A DNA stretch of 64,000 nt, from the NCBI RefSeq assembly GCF_030296915.1, contig NZ_AP028031.1, positions 449,001 through 513,000 of the forward strand, in the 5' to 3' direction. Under the pieces are notes generated by a model. It had not been told where the DNA came from and ran no database searches. It was given only the letters and a program-made list of their open reading frames with translations. Below, in pieces: positions 1 to 9,519 of this stretch. The translations under genes and the position numbers were made by a program. The DNA comes from Anaerostipes hadrus ATCC 29173 = JCM 17467 (GTDB lineage Bacteria > Bacillota > Clostridia > Lachnospirales > Lachnospiraceae). Position 1 is the stretch's first letter; each line of letters begins with the position of its first letter.

Positions 1-1103
1 ATAATGAAATGATCATCTTACTTCGAAACATGTTAAAACAATCATTAAAAACAAATGATAATCTATACATGGCCGTATTAACAGGCTGCTTAAGAATTGC
101 CAGAGAAAGCATCTTTACAGGACTAAATAACTTCAATATCTTTTCTATCACAGACCAATATTTTGATGAGTACTTTGGATTTACAGACAAAGAAGTAAAA
201 GAAATATTACAATATTACAAAGTACCAGAAGCTTTCGAACAAACAAAGAAATGGTATGACGGCTATCGCTTTGGAAACACAGATATCTACTGCCCATGGG
301 ATGTAATCAATCACTGCCGAGCATTAAAAGTAGAACCAGATGCGACACCACAGCCATACTGGATCAATACAAGTGGAAATTATATCGTAAAACGCTTTAT
401 AGAGAAAGCAAACCAACAGACAAGAAGAGAAATTGAACAATTAATTGAAGGAAAAGCAATCCAGAAAGAAATCAGGTTAGAACTAACATACAACGAACTA
501 GACAGCACGATCGAGAATCTCTGGAGTGTACTCTTCGCAACAGGCTACCTCACCCAACAGGGAAAACCACAAGGAAGAACTTACTCTCTGATAATCCCAA
601 ACGAATCCATCCGACAGATCTTTATCGAACAGATTCAGGAATGGTTCAAAGAAACCACAAGAAAAGACGAAAACCGCTTAAAAGATTTCTGCAAAGCATT
701 TGAAGAAGGAAACGCAGAAGCAATCGAAGAACAATTTAATAACTACCTAATGAAAACCATCAGCATCCGAGACACCTTCACAACCAAAAAAGAAAACTTC
801 TACCATGGAGTCCTCCTAGGCTTACTAAGCTACGACCCAGACTGGTACATTACCTCAAACCAAGAAAGCGGAGACGGATACAGCGACATCATGATCGAAG
901 CAGAACAAGCCAGAATCGGAATCATTATAGAAGTAAAATATGCAGAAAACATCAAAACACTAGATAAAGCATGCCAAAAAGCACTAAAACAGATCAAAGA
1001 AAAGAATTACGATCAGAAACTAGAAGAAGAAGGCTACGAAACAATATTAAACTACGGAATCGCCTGCTATAAAAAACGATGTAAAGTTTTGGTAGACAAA
1101 TAA
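1..1103 (+). CDS. Partial AAA-ATPase-like / PD-(D/E)XK nuclease-superfamily protein (DUF1703 type)
   Basis: The gene is open at the left edge: the two codons before the first internal Met (position 9) are in frame, so the N-terminal ATPase-like part lies outside the window. The visible 364 residues look like the C-terminal half of the large AAA-ATPase-like/DUF1703 family common in gut anaerobes, with a middle segment carrying KWYDGYRFG and a C-terminal PD-(D/E)XK-like fold (GYSDIMIE, then IIIEVKYAE, giving the D...ExK pattern). Members occur in many divergent copies per genome and their function is not established. The last third is rich in C-ending codons compared with the neighbours. It is followed by a large inverted repeat. 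Family call fairly sure; function unknown. Confidence 0.7.
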   Translation, partial: NEMIILLRNMLKQSLKTNDNLYMAVLTGCLRIARESIFTGLNNFNIFSITDQYFDEYFGFTDKEVKEILQYYKVPEAFEQTKKWYDGYRFGNTDIYCPWDVINHCRALKVEPDATPQPYWINTSGNYIVKRFIEKANQQTRREIEQLIEGKAIQKEIRLELTYNELDSTIENLWSVLFATGYLTQQGKPQGRTYSLIIPNESIRQIFIEQIQEWFKETTRKDENRLKDFCKAFEEGNAEAIEEQFNNYLMKTISIRDTFTTKKENFYHGVLLGLLSYDPDWYITSNQESGDGYSDIMIEAEQARIGIIIEVKYAENIKTLDKACQKALKQIKEKNYDQKLEEEGYETILNYGIACYKKRCKVLVDK

Positions 1104-1198
1104 TATAAAATAGAACCATTATCATTTTTAGAAAAAATTGTAAGTAAAATTTACATGATAATAAATATAGAATATATAGTTATTACCAATAACCTTCA

Positions 1199-1404
1199 GC
1201 GTATATAAGAGATATAAAATAAATAAAAGGTAGCTAAACGATAGAATTTCATAGGATTTTTTACAAAATCGCAGCAAACTTGGTGCGATGTCTGAGCGAA
1301 GCGAGTTTCGCAAGGAAAGTTTGCGAACAAGCGTTTTGTAAAAAATCCGTCAATGAAATTCGTGTTTAGCCACCTTTTATTTATTTTATATCTCTTATAT
1401 ACGT
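1199..1404. repeat. Large imperfect inverted-repeat element (~200 bp)
   Basis: The outer arms 1201-1231 and 1372-1402 are perfect 31-base reverse complements. The pairing continues inward with interruptions (TAAAC, GAATTTCAT and GGATTTTTTACAAAA on the left have mates on the right), giving a stem of about 70 positions. The roughly 65-base loop holds small hairpins of its own (for example CGCAA/TTTGCG). The right arm carries CCGTCAATGAAATTCGT (1347-1363), which recurs exactly in the loop of the hairpin at 55247-55340. Short reading frames inside it are artefacts of the symmetry. It fills the gap between two genes and may act as a terminator for both, or be a small mobile or repeated element. 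Confidence 0.8.
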
Positions 1405-1423
1405 CAAAGATTATGACAAACAA

Positions 1424-1867
1424 TTATTTATTCGCCAAATTATTATTCTGATACCGAGAATCAAACGTAACCTCATCATCAAACCACTCAGGTCCTTCAT
1501 ATTCCACAGCAACTTCCTCGCTAGGAAATTCCACCTCGGCCATCACAAGCCCTTCATATTCTCCATGAAAGACATCCAGTTCGATCACAAATCCATGTTC
1601 ATCCGGAATCTTATAACGAGTCTTAGAAATTAAAATCCCATCCACCTTCGGAAGCAGATGTTCATAAGCTGCCTTATCAAGCGGAAATTCATGTTCGGTT
1701 CTAGCCATCAATCCCTTACTCTTAAAAGTCAAGAAATACTGCTTATTCATCCTGCGGATACGAATGACAGGCTCCATGCAAAGATAGCCCTGTTCGATCT
1801 CAGAGTGTGGATAAGAATCCAGATTATCAGGTAAGTTGTGGACGATAAATTTTCTTTCGATTTCCAT
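1424..1867 (-). CDS. CYTH-domain protein (triphosphate tunnel metalloenzyme family)
   Basis: A 147-residue protein starting MEIERKF, the ExExK signature of CYTH/triphosphate-tunnel enzymes, which bind triphosphates and divalent metal in a beta-barrel. Further charged strand motifs follow (RIRRMNK, FTFKSKG, ELDVFHG, MAEVEFPSEE). Family members include class IV adenylate cyclases, thiamine triphosphatases and inorganic triphosphatases; bacterial stand-alone versions of this size are usually triphosphatases, but the substrate cannot be told here. The start at 1867 is preferred to the ATG two codons upstream because AAGGAGG (complement of 1876-1882) sits 8 bases from it. It is divergent from trmB. 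Confidence 0.85.
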   Translation of the reverse strand: MEIERKFIVHNLPDNLDSYPHSEIEQGYLCMEPVIRIRRMNKQYFLTFKSKGLMARTEHEFPLDKAAYEHLLPKVDGILISKTRYKIPDEHGFVIELDVFHGEYEGLVMAEVEFPSEEVAVEYEGPEWFDDEVTFDSRYQNNNLANK

Positions 1868-1993
1868 GGGCATTTCCTCCTTGAAGTGCAGATCCTAAGC
1901 CTTTTTAAGGCCGCATACTTTTTCTTTATTATACCCATCGTCTATGATATAATCAACAAAGATTCGAGAAAAAGATAAAGGAGATGAATATAA

Positions 1994-2638
1994 ATGCGTT
2001 TAAGAAATGTACCAGGAGCGAGAGAGACGATCATAGAAAATCAGTTTTCCATCCAGCAGCCAGAGCAGATGAAAGGAAAATGGCATGAAGTATTTCAAAA
2101 TGACCACCCAATCCACATCGAAGTAGGAATGGGAAAAGGACAGTTTATCATAGAAATGGCAAGAAGAAATCCAGAAGTAAACTATATTGGAATCGAAAAA
2201 TATTCAAGTGTCTTAGTAAGAGCTGTAGAGAAATTAGAAGATTTTGAACAGGACAACCTTCGTTTGATCCGTATGGATGCAGAGAATATCGAAGAAGTGT
2301 TTGACAAAGATGAAGTAGACAGGATTTATTTAAACTTCTCTGATCCATGGCCAAAAGACCGCCATGCAAAGAGAAGATTGACATCTACAAGATTTTTAGA
2401 ACGATATGATAATATCCTGACACCAGAAGGAAGAGTGATGTTTAAGACAGATAACAAAGACTTATTTGACTTCTCCTTAGAGCAGGTAGAAGAAGCAGGA
2501 TGGATCCTGGAAAATCACACATACGATCTTCATCACAGCGAATATAATGAAGGAAATGTCATGACAGAATACGAGGAGAAATTCTCAGCAAAGGGAAATT
2601 CAATCTGTCGTTTAGTCGCATATCGTCATGCCAAATAA
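1994..2638 (+). CDS. trmB: tRNA (guanine-N7-)-methyltransferase TrmB
   Basis: A 214-residue Rossmann-fold SAM methyltransferase that forms m7G46 in the variable loop of tRNA. The SAM-binding segment IEVGMGKGQFI and the family-specific NFSDPWPKDRHAKRRL motif are both present, and the length is normal for Firmicutes TrmB. The start is supported by AAAGGAGATG just upstream. It is a single gene, divergent from the CYTH gene and followed by the promoter region of trxA. Confidence 0.95.
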   Translation: MRLRNVPGARETIIENQFSIQQPEQMKGKWHEVFQNDHPIHIEVGMGKGQFIIEMARRNPEVNYIGIEKYSSVLVRAVEKLEDFEQDNLRLIRMDAENIEEVFDKDEVDRIYLNFSDPWPKDRHAKRRLTSTRFLERYDNILTPEGRVMFKTDNKDLFDFSLEQVEEAGWILENHTYDLHHSEYNEGNVMTEYEEKFSAKGNSICRLVAYRHAK

Positions 2639-2643
2639 AAGGA

Positions 2644-2676
2644 TTGCATAAAATAAACAAAAAGTGGTAATATAAT
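2644..2676 (+). promoter_or_regulatory. Candidate promoter upstream of trxA
   Basis: TTGCAT (2644-2649) is followed by TAATAT (2668-2673) at 18 bases; an overlapping TATAAT lies at 2671-2676. Transcription would start near 2680, giving trxA a leader of about 140 bases. It may overlap the trmB end because no hairpin separates them. Confidence 0.45.
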
Positions 2677-2677
2677 T

Positions 2678-2800
2678 ATGAAACAAGGAAAGTTTCGATG
2701 TAAGATCCAGTTGTTTCTATATTTGCATCCATGCGTGAACAGATGGGTCTGTCAATTTTTTCAGTCACTAGACGAAGCAAAACGATGTTTAAATAAATAG
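2678..2800 (+). CDS. Possible 40-residue Cys-containing small protein
   Basis: An open frame of 40 codons (MKQGKFRCKIQL..., ending SLDEAKRCLNK) lies between trmB and trxA. It has 4 cysteines and a plausible amphipathic end, and its base composition looks coding. Against it, there is no clear ribosome site and the best -10 (TATAAT, 2671-2676) abuts its ATG, so transcripts from that promoter would lack the start. Not recognised; it could equally be untranslated trxA leader. Confidence 0.3.
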   Translation: MKQGKFRCKIQLFLYLHPCVNRWVCQFFQSLDEAKRCLNK

Positions 2801-2820
2801 CAAAGGATAGGTGAATTATT

Positions 2821-3138
2821 ATGGAATATACATTTACAAGTGATAATTTTGAAGAAGAAGTATTAAAAAGTGATGTGCCAGTATTAGTAGATATGTTTGC
2901 AACATGGTGCGGACCTTGTAAGATGATGGCACCAGTGGTAGCACAATTAGCTGAAGAATATGAAGGAACTGTAAAAGTCGGAAAACTTGATATCGATCAG
3001 AATGTTGATATCGTAGCACAGTACAAGATCATGTCAGTTCCAACATTTTTAGTGATCAAAGATGGAGAGATTAAGGCAAAACTGATTGGAGCAGTATCCA
3101 AAGAAGAATTAGTTGATGCGATCGATCAGGCAAAGTAG
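2821..3138 (+). CDS. trxA: Thioredoxin
   Basis: A 105-residue classical cytosolic thioredoxin. The redox motif WCGPCK is at residues 29-34 and the cis-Pro loop (MSVPTFLVIKDGE) near residue 75; length and order are those of the family. It reduces protein disulfides with electrons from thioredoxin reductase, which is not in this window. Only 4 bases separate it from the ABC-F gene downstream, so they are probably co-transcribed. Confidence 0.95.
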   Translation: MEYTFTSDNFEEEVLKSDVPVLVDMFATWCGPCKMMAPVVAQLAEEYEGTVKVGKLDIDQNVDIVAQYKIMSVPTFLVIKDGEIKAKLIGAVSKEELVDAIDQAK

Positions 3139-3142
3139 TAAG

Positions 3143-4930
3143 ATGAATATATTAAATATTGAACATATCAGCAAAATTTATGGAGAGAAAGTCATTTTTG
3201 ATGACGTATCTCTTGGAATCCACAGTGGCGATAAGATTGGTGTGATCGGGGTCAACGGTACAGGAAAGACTACATTATTAAAGATCATTGCCAAGATCAA
3301 CGAGCCAGACAAAGGACAGATTATCTGTGGAAATGGAATCCGTGTATCTTATCTTCCACAGAATCCGGAATTTTCGAAGAAACAAAGCATTCTTGAATAT
3401 GTGATGGATGGAAAAGAACATCAGGACTGGAAGACAGAGAGTGAAGCAAAAACGATCCTTACAAAACTTGGAATCTATGATTTTGATGAAGGATGTGATC
3501 ATTTATCTGGAGGCCAGAAGAAGAGAGTTGCACTCGCAAGAACTTTAGTAGATCCAACCGAAGTACTGATCCTTGACGAGCCAACCAACCACTTAGATAA
3601 TGATATGGTTCTATGGCTGGAAGAATTCTTAAACAGCTTTAGAGGTGTATTGATCATGGTAACCCATGACCGTTATTTCTTAGATCGTGTAACGAATAAG
3701 ATCGTAGAGATCGACAAAGGAAAGCTTTACGAATACGATACCAACTATTCTGGATTCGTAGAGTTAAAAGTCCAGCGCGAAGAGATGGAACTTGCGACAG
3801 AACGTAAGCGCCAGAGTTTACTCCGCGTGGAAATGGAATGGATGAAACAGGGAATCAAAGCGAGAGGAACGAGACAGAGAGCCAGAACGGAACGTTTTGA
3901 AGAACTTAAGAATGCCAAAGGTCCATCCATGCAGCAAAATGTTGAGATGGATTCGATCAGCAGCCGTCTTGGAAAGACAACGATCGAGTTAGAACACATT
4001 TCCAAAGGATTTGGTGACAAACATCTGATCAATGATTTCTCTTACATCGTATTAAGAGATGACAGGATTGGATTTATCGGACCAAATGGCTGTGGAAAAT
4101 CAACTTTGATGAAGATGATCATGGGAATCTTAAAGCCGGACGAAGGAAACATTACGATCGGTGACACCGTAAAGATCGGGTATTTTGCACAGGAAAATGA
4201 AGATATGACAGGAGATATCCGTGTCATTGATTATATCAGAAATGTCGCAGAATACATCCAGACAACGAAAGGGCAGGCAAGTGCATCCCAGATGCTAGAC
4301 CGTTTCCTGTTCCCGCCAGAACTTCAATACACACCGCTTGATAAACTTTCTGGAGGAGAACAGAGACGTCTCTACTTACTAAAAGTATTGATGGAAGCAC
4401 CAAATGTTCTGATCCTCGATGAGCCGACCAACGACCTTGACATCCAGACATTAACAATCTTAGAAGATTATCTGGATACGTTTGCAGGAATCGTGATCAC
4501 AGTATCTCATGACCGATATTTTCTTGATCGTATTGTAAACAGGATTTTTGCGTTTGAAGAAGGTGGACATTTAAAACAGTACGAAGGTGGTTATACGGAT
4601 TATCTGGAGAAAGTAAAGCCAATTGCGAAACAAGAGAAAAGTAAACCAGAGAAAAAAGAAAACAATGGAAAGAAATTCCAGAAAGAACACCAAAAGAAGC
4701 TCAAGTTTACATACAAAGAACAAAAAGAATTTGAAATGATCGATGATGATATCGCAAAACTGGAGGAAAAAATAGAACAGTTAGATGAAGAGATCATGGA
4801 AAATGCAACGAATTCTGGTAAATTAGCAGAGCTTACGCAGCAAAAAGAAGAGACAGAAGAAGCTTTGAATGAAAAGATGGACCGTTGGGTATATTTAAAT
4901 GATCTGGCAGAACAGATAGCGAATCAATAA
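3143..4930 (+). CDS. ABC-F family ATPase (ribosome-associated, Uup/YdiF-like)
   Basis: Tandem ABC ATPase domains on one chain without membrane segments: Walker A GVNGTGKTT and GPNGCGKST, signatures LSGGQKKR and LSGGEQRR, and the ABC-F linker between them rich in Arg/Lys (residues ~235-290). The last ~90 residues form a charged coiled coil (KLEEKIEQLDEE), as in the Uup/YdiF branch. These proteins bind the ribosomal E site and help stalled or drug-bound ribosomes; the exact role cannot be assigned. The start at 3143 (MNILNIEHISKIYG) matches family N-termini; the frame extends 10 codons upstream into trxA but that part is unlikely to be used. Confidence 0.9.
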   Translation: MNILNIEHISKIYGEKVIFDDVSLGIHSGDKIGVIGVNGTGKTTLLKIIAKINEPDKGQIICGNGIRVSYLPQNPEFSKKQSILEYVMDGKEHQDWKTESEAKTILTKLGIYDFDEGCDHLSGGQKKRVALARTLVDPTEVLILDEPTNHLDNDMVLWLEEFLNSFRGVLIMVTHDRYFLDRVTNKIVEIDKGKLYEYDTNYSGFVELKVQREEMELATERKRQSLLRVEMEWMKQGIKARGTRQRARTERFEELKNAKGPSMQQNVEMDSISSRLGKTTIELEHISKGFGDKHLINDFSYIVLRDDRIGFIGPNGCGKSTLMKMIMGILKPDEGNITIGDTVKIGYFAQENEDMTGDIRVIDYIRNVAEYIQTTKGQASASQMLDRFLFPPELQYTPLDKLSGGEQRRLYLLKVLMEAPNVLILDEPTNDLDIQTLTILEDYLDTFAGIVITVSHDRYFLDRIVNRIFAFEEGGHLKQYEGGYTDYLEKVKPIAKQEKSKPEKKENNGKKFQKEHQKKLKFTYKEQKEFEMIDDDIAKLEEKIEQLDEEIMENATNSGKLAELTQQKEETEEALNEKMDRWVYLNDLAEQIANQ

Positions 4931-4936
4931 CAATAA

Positions 4937-4980
4937 AAGAGGATTGACTCACAAAATATCATATGAGTCAATCCTCTTAT
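4937..4980. terminator. Bidirectional terminator, ABC-F gene / AI-2E-type transporter
   Basis: AAGAGGATTGACTCA (4937-4951) pairs perfectly with TGAGTCAATCCTCTT (4964-4978), with a 12-base loop and a modest T/A-rich flank on either side. It lies between two convergent genes. Confidence 0.8.
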
Positions 4981-4984
4981 TATG

Positions 4985-6160
4985 TTAAGCTTCTTTTTCT
5001 AACTTAATATTCTTCTTATACAATCGATAATCCACCCAGTTTCCGATCAAAAATTGAACTGTAGCAAAAAACGGAACTCCAAGGAACATTCCAAGTGGAC
5101 CGAAATAAGCGCCACCAACAGTGATGGAAAATAAAATCAGTAGTGGACGAACTCCGGTAGATTCTCCAAGGATCTTAGGTCCAAGGATCAGACCGTCAAA
5201 CTGCTGCAGGACAAAAACCATGATAATAAAGATCAGGCACTTCGTCGGACTTACGATAAAAAGAATAAAAGCACCGGGAACTGCACCAATGATCGGTCCA
5301 AAATAAGGAATCATATTTGTGACGCCGATAATAACACTGATCAATACAGTATAAGGAAGTTTTAAAATTGTCATCGCAACAAAAGCCAGTAAGCCAATGA
5401 TCAGAGAATCAATGGATTTTCCGATAATGAAACCAGAAAAAATATTATGACAATCTTTTAAAGTGCGAAGTACACGATAAGAGAAATTTTCATTAAAGAT
5501 TGCAAGAACCAATCGTTTTCCGGCATTTTTTAAAATAAATTTATCGATCGTCATATAAATAGAAACAATAAATGCGATAAACAGGTTAAATAATCCCTTG
5601 GCAAAAGACATGGAAGCCTCATAAAGCATAGGGACGATATTGGTCAGAAGATTGTTGGTCAGTTCGAAAAGCTTTGGTAATGTCTTTGTCTCGATCATAT
5701 CGGCAATCTGACCAGGAAACATATCTGTGCTGTTCTCACGATAATGTTCAAAGATTGACATGATTGATTTATAAATATCGGGAATCATCAGGGATAGTTC
5801 ACGAATACTGTCATATAACTGTGGGATGATAAATCGTAGACATACAATGATAAAACCAACCATGACAAGATAACTGATCAAAATGGCGAGTCCACGCTGT
5901 GTACTGGCAGATTTCTTCTTTAAAAGTTTTATTGATACATTTCTTTGAAAGAAAGCTACAACAGGGTTTAAAATATAGGCAATCAGAAATCCCATAAAAA
6001 ATGGAAATAAGATGCCCCATAATTGAGAGATCAGTTTGCTTGTATTAGACCATTGTGTTATAAAACGGAAGATCACGCATCCGATCAGGATAACAGCAAT
6101 GGTATAGATAGAAATCGTAAAATACTTTTTATTCGATTCGAATTTGTGGTTGCTTGACAT
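4985..6160 (-). CDS. AI-2E family transporter (YtvI/TqsA-like membrane protein)
   Basis: A 391-residue polytopic membrane protein with about eight hydrophobic segments in the AI-2E transporter order: two N-terminal helices, a long soluble stretch (residues ~110-180), then paired helices with the conserved GVTNMIPYFGPIIGAVPGA and FGPLGMFLGVPFFA motifs. The family exports varied small molecules, or sodium in some members; the name comes from TqsA and should not be taken as function here. It is monocistronic and convergent with the ABC-F gene. Confidence 0.85.
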   Translation of the reverse strand: MSSNHKFESNKKYFTISIYTIAVILIGCVIFRFITQWSNTSKLISQLWGILFPFFMGFLIAYILNPVVAFFQRNVSIKLLKKKSASTQRGLAILISYLVMVGFIIVCLRFIIPQLYDSIRELSLMIPDIYKSIMSIFEHYRENSTDMFPGQIADMIETKTLPKLFELTNNLLTNIVPMLYEASMSFAKGLFNLFIAFIVSIYMTIDKFILKNAGKRLVLAIFNENFSYRVLRTLKDCHNIFSGFIIGKSIDSLIIGLLAFVAMTILKLPYTVLISVIIGVTNMIPYFGPIIGAVPGAFILFIVSPTKCLIFIIMVFVLQQFDGLILGPKILGESTGVRPLLILFSITVGGAYFGPLGMFLGVPFFATVQFLIGNWVDYRLYKKNIKLEKEA

Positions 6161-6303
6161 TTGAGACTCCTCTTAGAATGATAGTTGATCAGTAATATCA
6201 TCTATTATAGACGTTTCCAAGATCAGTTACAAGACAATATAAGATTTAAATAAAAGAAAAACACCATCCCCGGCTACAAAATCAACCAAAAACAGTGCTT
6301 TAG

Positions 6304-6376
6304 TACGCGATGAGGGGTTCGAACCCTCGACACCCTGATTAAGAGTCAGGTGCTCTACCAACTGAGCTAATCACGC
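6304..6376 (-). tRNA. tRNA-Lys (anticodon CTT)
   Basis: Read on the minus strand, the sequence folds as a cloverleaf: acceptor GCGTGAT/ATCGCGT (two G-T pairs), D-arm TAGCTCAGTTGGTAGAGCA, anticodon stem CCTGA/TCAGG around loop CTCTTAA, and T-arm GAGGGTTCGAACCCTC. The anticodon CTT reads AAG (Lys). The discriminator is A; the next bases are CTA, so the CCA end is not encoded and must be added by CCA transferase. Confidence 0.95.
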
Positions 6377-6563
6377 TTAAATTATGTTGTTTTTACTGCG
6401 CTTCCTTAACGCAAGATTTATTATATACGAATGTTTTAAGAAATGCAAGCATTATTTTTAATTTTTTTTATTTTTTTTTACAAAAAATTTAAAGAAAGTT
6501 AATAACGGTACAAAAAAAGCCCGAAATATGGTATTCTAGAGACTGGAAAGGGGATAAAATTTC

Positions 6564-7358
6564 ATGGATAAAATAGCGGTTGCACAGACAACATCTTCCG
6601 GAAACTGGAGAGAAAATATAGAAAAAGCAAAACAATATATAAAGAAAGCAACAGAAGAAGAGGCAGTTATGATCATTTTTCCAGAATATTTCATGAATTA
6701 TTATCCGGATGCTGAACACAACTATACAAAAAAGGCACAAAGCTTGCATGGCGAATTTGTACAGGCAATGAAGATGCTTGCAAAAGAGTTTAAGATGTGG
6801 ATCATTTTTGGGATGAATGAACAGACTGTGGATGAAACAAAGAACTACAATACAATGGTAATCCTGAATGACCTGGGAGAACTTGTGTCTGATTATAAAA
6901 AGACACATTTGTTTAATGCATATAAATGGAAGGAATCAATGAATACGCTTAAGGGGGATTGTTTGTTTACACCAATTAAGACACCTGTAGGTGTGATCGG
7001 ACTTGGAATCTGTTATGATCTCAGATTTCCGGAACTTGCAAGATATGAAGCATTATCTGGAACTCAGGTCATGTTGTATCCAGCGGCATGGGTTAAGGGT
7101 GAAGGAAAATTTATGCAGTGGGAGACACTTCTTCGGGCAAGAGCAATTGAAAATGAGATGTATGTTTTAGGATGTTGTCATTACAGCAAGGAACATTACA
7201 TGGGAAGAAGTACTGGATTTGCACCAGATGGAACCAGATTGTATTTAGGAGAAGAAAAGGAAGAGCTGCTCTATGCACAGATAGATAAAGAACAGATTCA
7301 AAATATAAGAACAGCCAATCCTGTCTTTGAAAACAGGAGAAAAGATCTCTACGATTAA
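6564..7358 (+). CDS. Carbon-nitrogen hydrolase (nitrilase superfamily, omega-amidase-like)
   Basis: A 264-residue nitrilase-fold hydrolase with the Glu-Lys-Cys triad in its usual contexts: Glu in FPEYFMNY, Lys in YKKTHLFNAY, Cys in GLGICYDLRFPEL. The GICYDLRFPE block and the size point to the Nit2/omega-amidase or YafV-like branch, which hydrolyses amides of keto-acids such as 2-oxoglutaramate; the substrate is inferred from family only. Ribosome site AAAGGGG lies 8-14 bases before the ATG. It is followed at 47 bases by the PBP gene, with which it may be co-transcribed. Confidence 0.85.
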   Translation: MDKIAVAQTTSSGNWRENIEKAKQYIKKATEEEAVMIIFPEYFMNYYPDAEHNYTKKAQSLHGEFVQAMKMLAKEFKMWIIFGMNEQTVDETKNYNTMVILNDLGELVSDYKKTHLFNAYKWKESMNTLKGDCLFTPIKTPVGVIGLGICYDLRFPELARYEALSGTQVMLYPAAWVKGEGKFMQWETLLRARAIENEMYVLGCCHYSKEHYMGRSTGFAPDGTRLYLGEEKEELLYAQIDKEQIQNIRTANPVFENRRKDLYD

Positions 7359-7405
7359 ATAAAATAATACAGATCAAGGTAGGAATCAGAAAGAGGTAGT
7401 ATCAT

Positions 7406-9355
7406 ATGGAAGATAGAAGAAGTATAGCAAAGAAGGCAGCAATAGGAGTCGCACTGGTGATCGCAGCTGCGGGAGCTGTATTATTCTATAAGAATAATAT
7501 TGCGATGAATCCAGGTGACACATTATTAAAATATATGTCATATGCAGAAGATGGAAAGTATGAAAAGATGTACGATCTTTTGAATGAAGAAAGCCAAAAA
7601 AGTATTTCAAAAGAAGAATTTATCAAGAGAAATAAAAATATTTATAAGGGAATCGGGGTCCAAACGATCGATGCTGATGTAACTTCAAAGAAGAGATCAA
7701 CAACCGTGACATATCACGTAAAAATGCAGACAAATGCTGGAATTATTGCCTATAATAACCGTACAGATTTTGTCAAAGAAAATCATAGATATCGCATAGA
7801 TTGGGATGACTCCGTTATTTTTCCGCAATTAGGAGCAGAAGACAAAGTCAGAGTAAAAACTTTATATGCCAAAAGAGGAAAGATCAAAGATGCACAGGGA
7901 AATGCACTTGCTGTACAGGGTAAGATCTATTCTGTAGGATTTGTTCCTGGGAAGATGGACGGTAATTCCGTAAAACTTGCGGCAAAGAAATTAGGATTAT
8001 CCAAAGAAGAGATTCAGAGGAAACTTGATCAAAAATGGGTGACGGATGATTCTTTTGTACCATTGATCAAATTAAAAGAATATTCAAAAGATCTTCTCAA
8101 TGTGAAAGGGATCATTGTTTCCACAGAAACTGGGAGAATCTATCCACTTGGGGAGGCAGCAGCACATCTTATCGGTTATATGCAAAATGGCGAAGGAAAA
8201 GCAGGACTTGAGAAATTATATGATGAGCAGCTTTCTGGCATGAATGGCTTAGAGATATACATAGAAGATTCTAATGGACAGAAAAAACAGTCACTGGCGG
8301 TTAGATCTCAGACAGATGGAAAGGATTTAACAACAACGATCAACAGTAGTTTGCAAAAGGCTATTTACGAACAGTATAAAAATGATAAAAGTGCTCATGT
8401 TGCATTGAATCCTTCAACAGGAGAGGTCAAGGCACTTGTAAGTACTCCGTCTTATGATGCACAGGCATTTATCTTAGGAATGAGCCAGAAGAAATGGAAT
8501 GTGATCAATAGCGATCAAAGACTGCCAATGCAAAATCGCTTTAAAGCAACATTTGCACCAGGATCATCCATCAAACCGATCATAGCAGCGATCGGACTAA
8601 GCCAGAATAAATTTCGTGCAAATGATGACTTTGGAAACAGTGGAAAACGCTGGCAGAAGGATAAAAGCTGGGGTGGTTATTACGTAACAACATTGCACGA
8701 TTATAATGGGCATAATCTGCAAAATGCAATGATCTATTCTGACAATATTTATTTTGCAAAAGCAGCCCTGAAGATAGGAAAAGATACCTTGAAGGATCAG
8801 CTTGACAACTTAGGTTTTGGAGAAAGTTTGAAATTTACATTTGGACTAAACGCTTCATCCTATGGAAGTGAAGGATTTACTTCTGATATTCAGTTAGCTG
8901 ACAGTGGATATGGACAGGGGAAAATGATGGTAAACCCGGTACATATGGCAGCAATCTACACAGCATTTTCTAATAATGGTAATATGCTGAAACCGTATCT
9001 GGTCAAAGAAAACGGATCAAAAAAACAAGTATTAAAGGAAACTATATTTACCAAACAAGCTGTGAATACTGTAAATGAAGCTATGCGACAAGTAATCAGA
9101 GATCCTTCTGGTACGGGACACGCAGCGAACATAGAAGGGGTAGATCTTCGAGGAAAGACAGGAACTGCAGAGATCAAACAATCACAGACAGACACAAAAG
9201 GAACAGAAATCGGCTGGTTTGTGACCATAATGCCAGCAACAAACAATAAGGGAGCATTGGAACTGGTATCCATGACAGAAAACGTGAAGAAACGAGGCGG
9301 AAGTGGATACGTGGTCAATAAAACAAAGAAGATCATGGAAGAATACCTGCAGTAG
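7406..9355 (+). CDS. Class B penicillin-binding protein with MecA-type N-terminal domain
   Basis: A 649-residue transpeptidase anchored by one N-terminal membrane helix (residues ~10-28). An NTF2-like MecA_N domain follows (residues ~35-150), then a dimerisation/linker domain, then the transpeptidase with nucleophile Ser387 in PGSSIKP, SDN at 445-447 and KTG at 584-586. This is the layout of PBP3/PBP2a-like enzymes of Firmicutes, which crosslink peptidoglycan; such proteins may have low beta-lactam affinity, but resistance cannot be read from sequence alone. No other cell-wall genes adjoin it. Confidence 0.9.
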   Translation: MEDRRSIAKKAAIGVALVIAAAGAVLFYKNNIAMNPGDTLLKYMSYAEDGKYEKMYDLLNEESQKSISKEEFIKRNKNIYKGIGVQTIDADVTSKKRSTTVTYHVKMQTNAGIIAYNNRTDFVKENHRYRIDWDDSVIFPQLGAEDKVRVKTLYAKRGKIKDAQGNALAVQGKIYSVGFVPGKMDGNSVKLAAKKLGLSKEEIQRKLDQKWVTDDSFVPLIKLKEYSKDLLNVKGIIVSTETGRIYPLGEAAAHLIGYMQNGEGKAGLEKLYDEQLSGMNGLEIYIEDSNGQKKQSLAVRSQTDGKDLTTTINSSLQKAIYEQYKNDKSAHVALNPSTGEVKALVSTPSYDAQAFILGMSQKKWNVINSDQRLPMQNRFKATFAPGSSIKPIIAAIGLSQNKFRANDDFGNSGKRWQKDKSWGGYYVTTLHDYNGHNLQNAMIYSDNIYFAKAALKIGKDTLKDQLDNLGFGESLKFTFGLNASSYGSEGFTSDIQLADSGYGQGKMMVNPVHMAAIYTAFSNNGNMLKPYLVKENGSKKQVLKETIFTKQAVNTVNEAMRQVIRDPSGTGHAANIEGVDLRGKTGTAEIKQSQTDTKGTEIGWFVTIMPATNNKGALELVSMTENVKKRGGSGYVVNKTKKIMEEYLQ

Positions 9356-9376
9356 ATCAGCTGCAGGTATTTTTCT
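9342..9376 (+). terminator. Rho-independent terminator overlapping the PBP stop codon
   Basis: AATACCTGCAG (9342-9352) pairs with CTGCAGGTATT (9361-9371), followed by TTTCT. The left arm encodes the last PBP residues and the stop codon lies in the loop. Confidence 0.85.
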
Positions 9377-9519
9377 ATGATCGATGATGCAATTATAAAA
9401 TAAAATTTATAATTTCTTTACAACCAATTCATTGCTATTCTGCATAGGTTTGCGTATAATTACCATTATACTTAAATGTGATATCCATAATAGAACAGAT
9501 ATCAAAGAAGGAGAAGTCT

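Noticed and set aside
1196..1423. Short open frames on the minus strand at 1128-1423
   Set aside because: They lie in the long inverted repeat, have no ribosome site and read through both arms; they are products of the symmetry.
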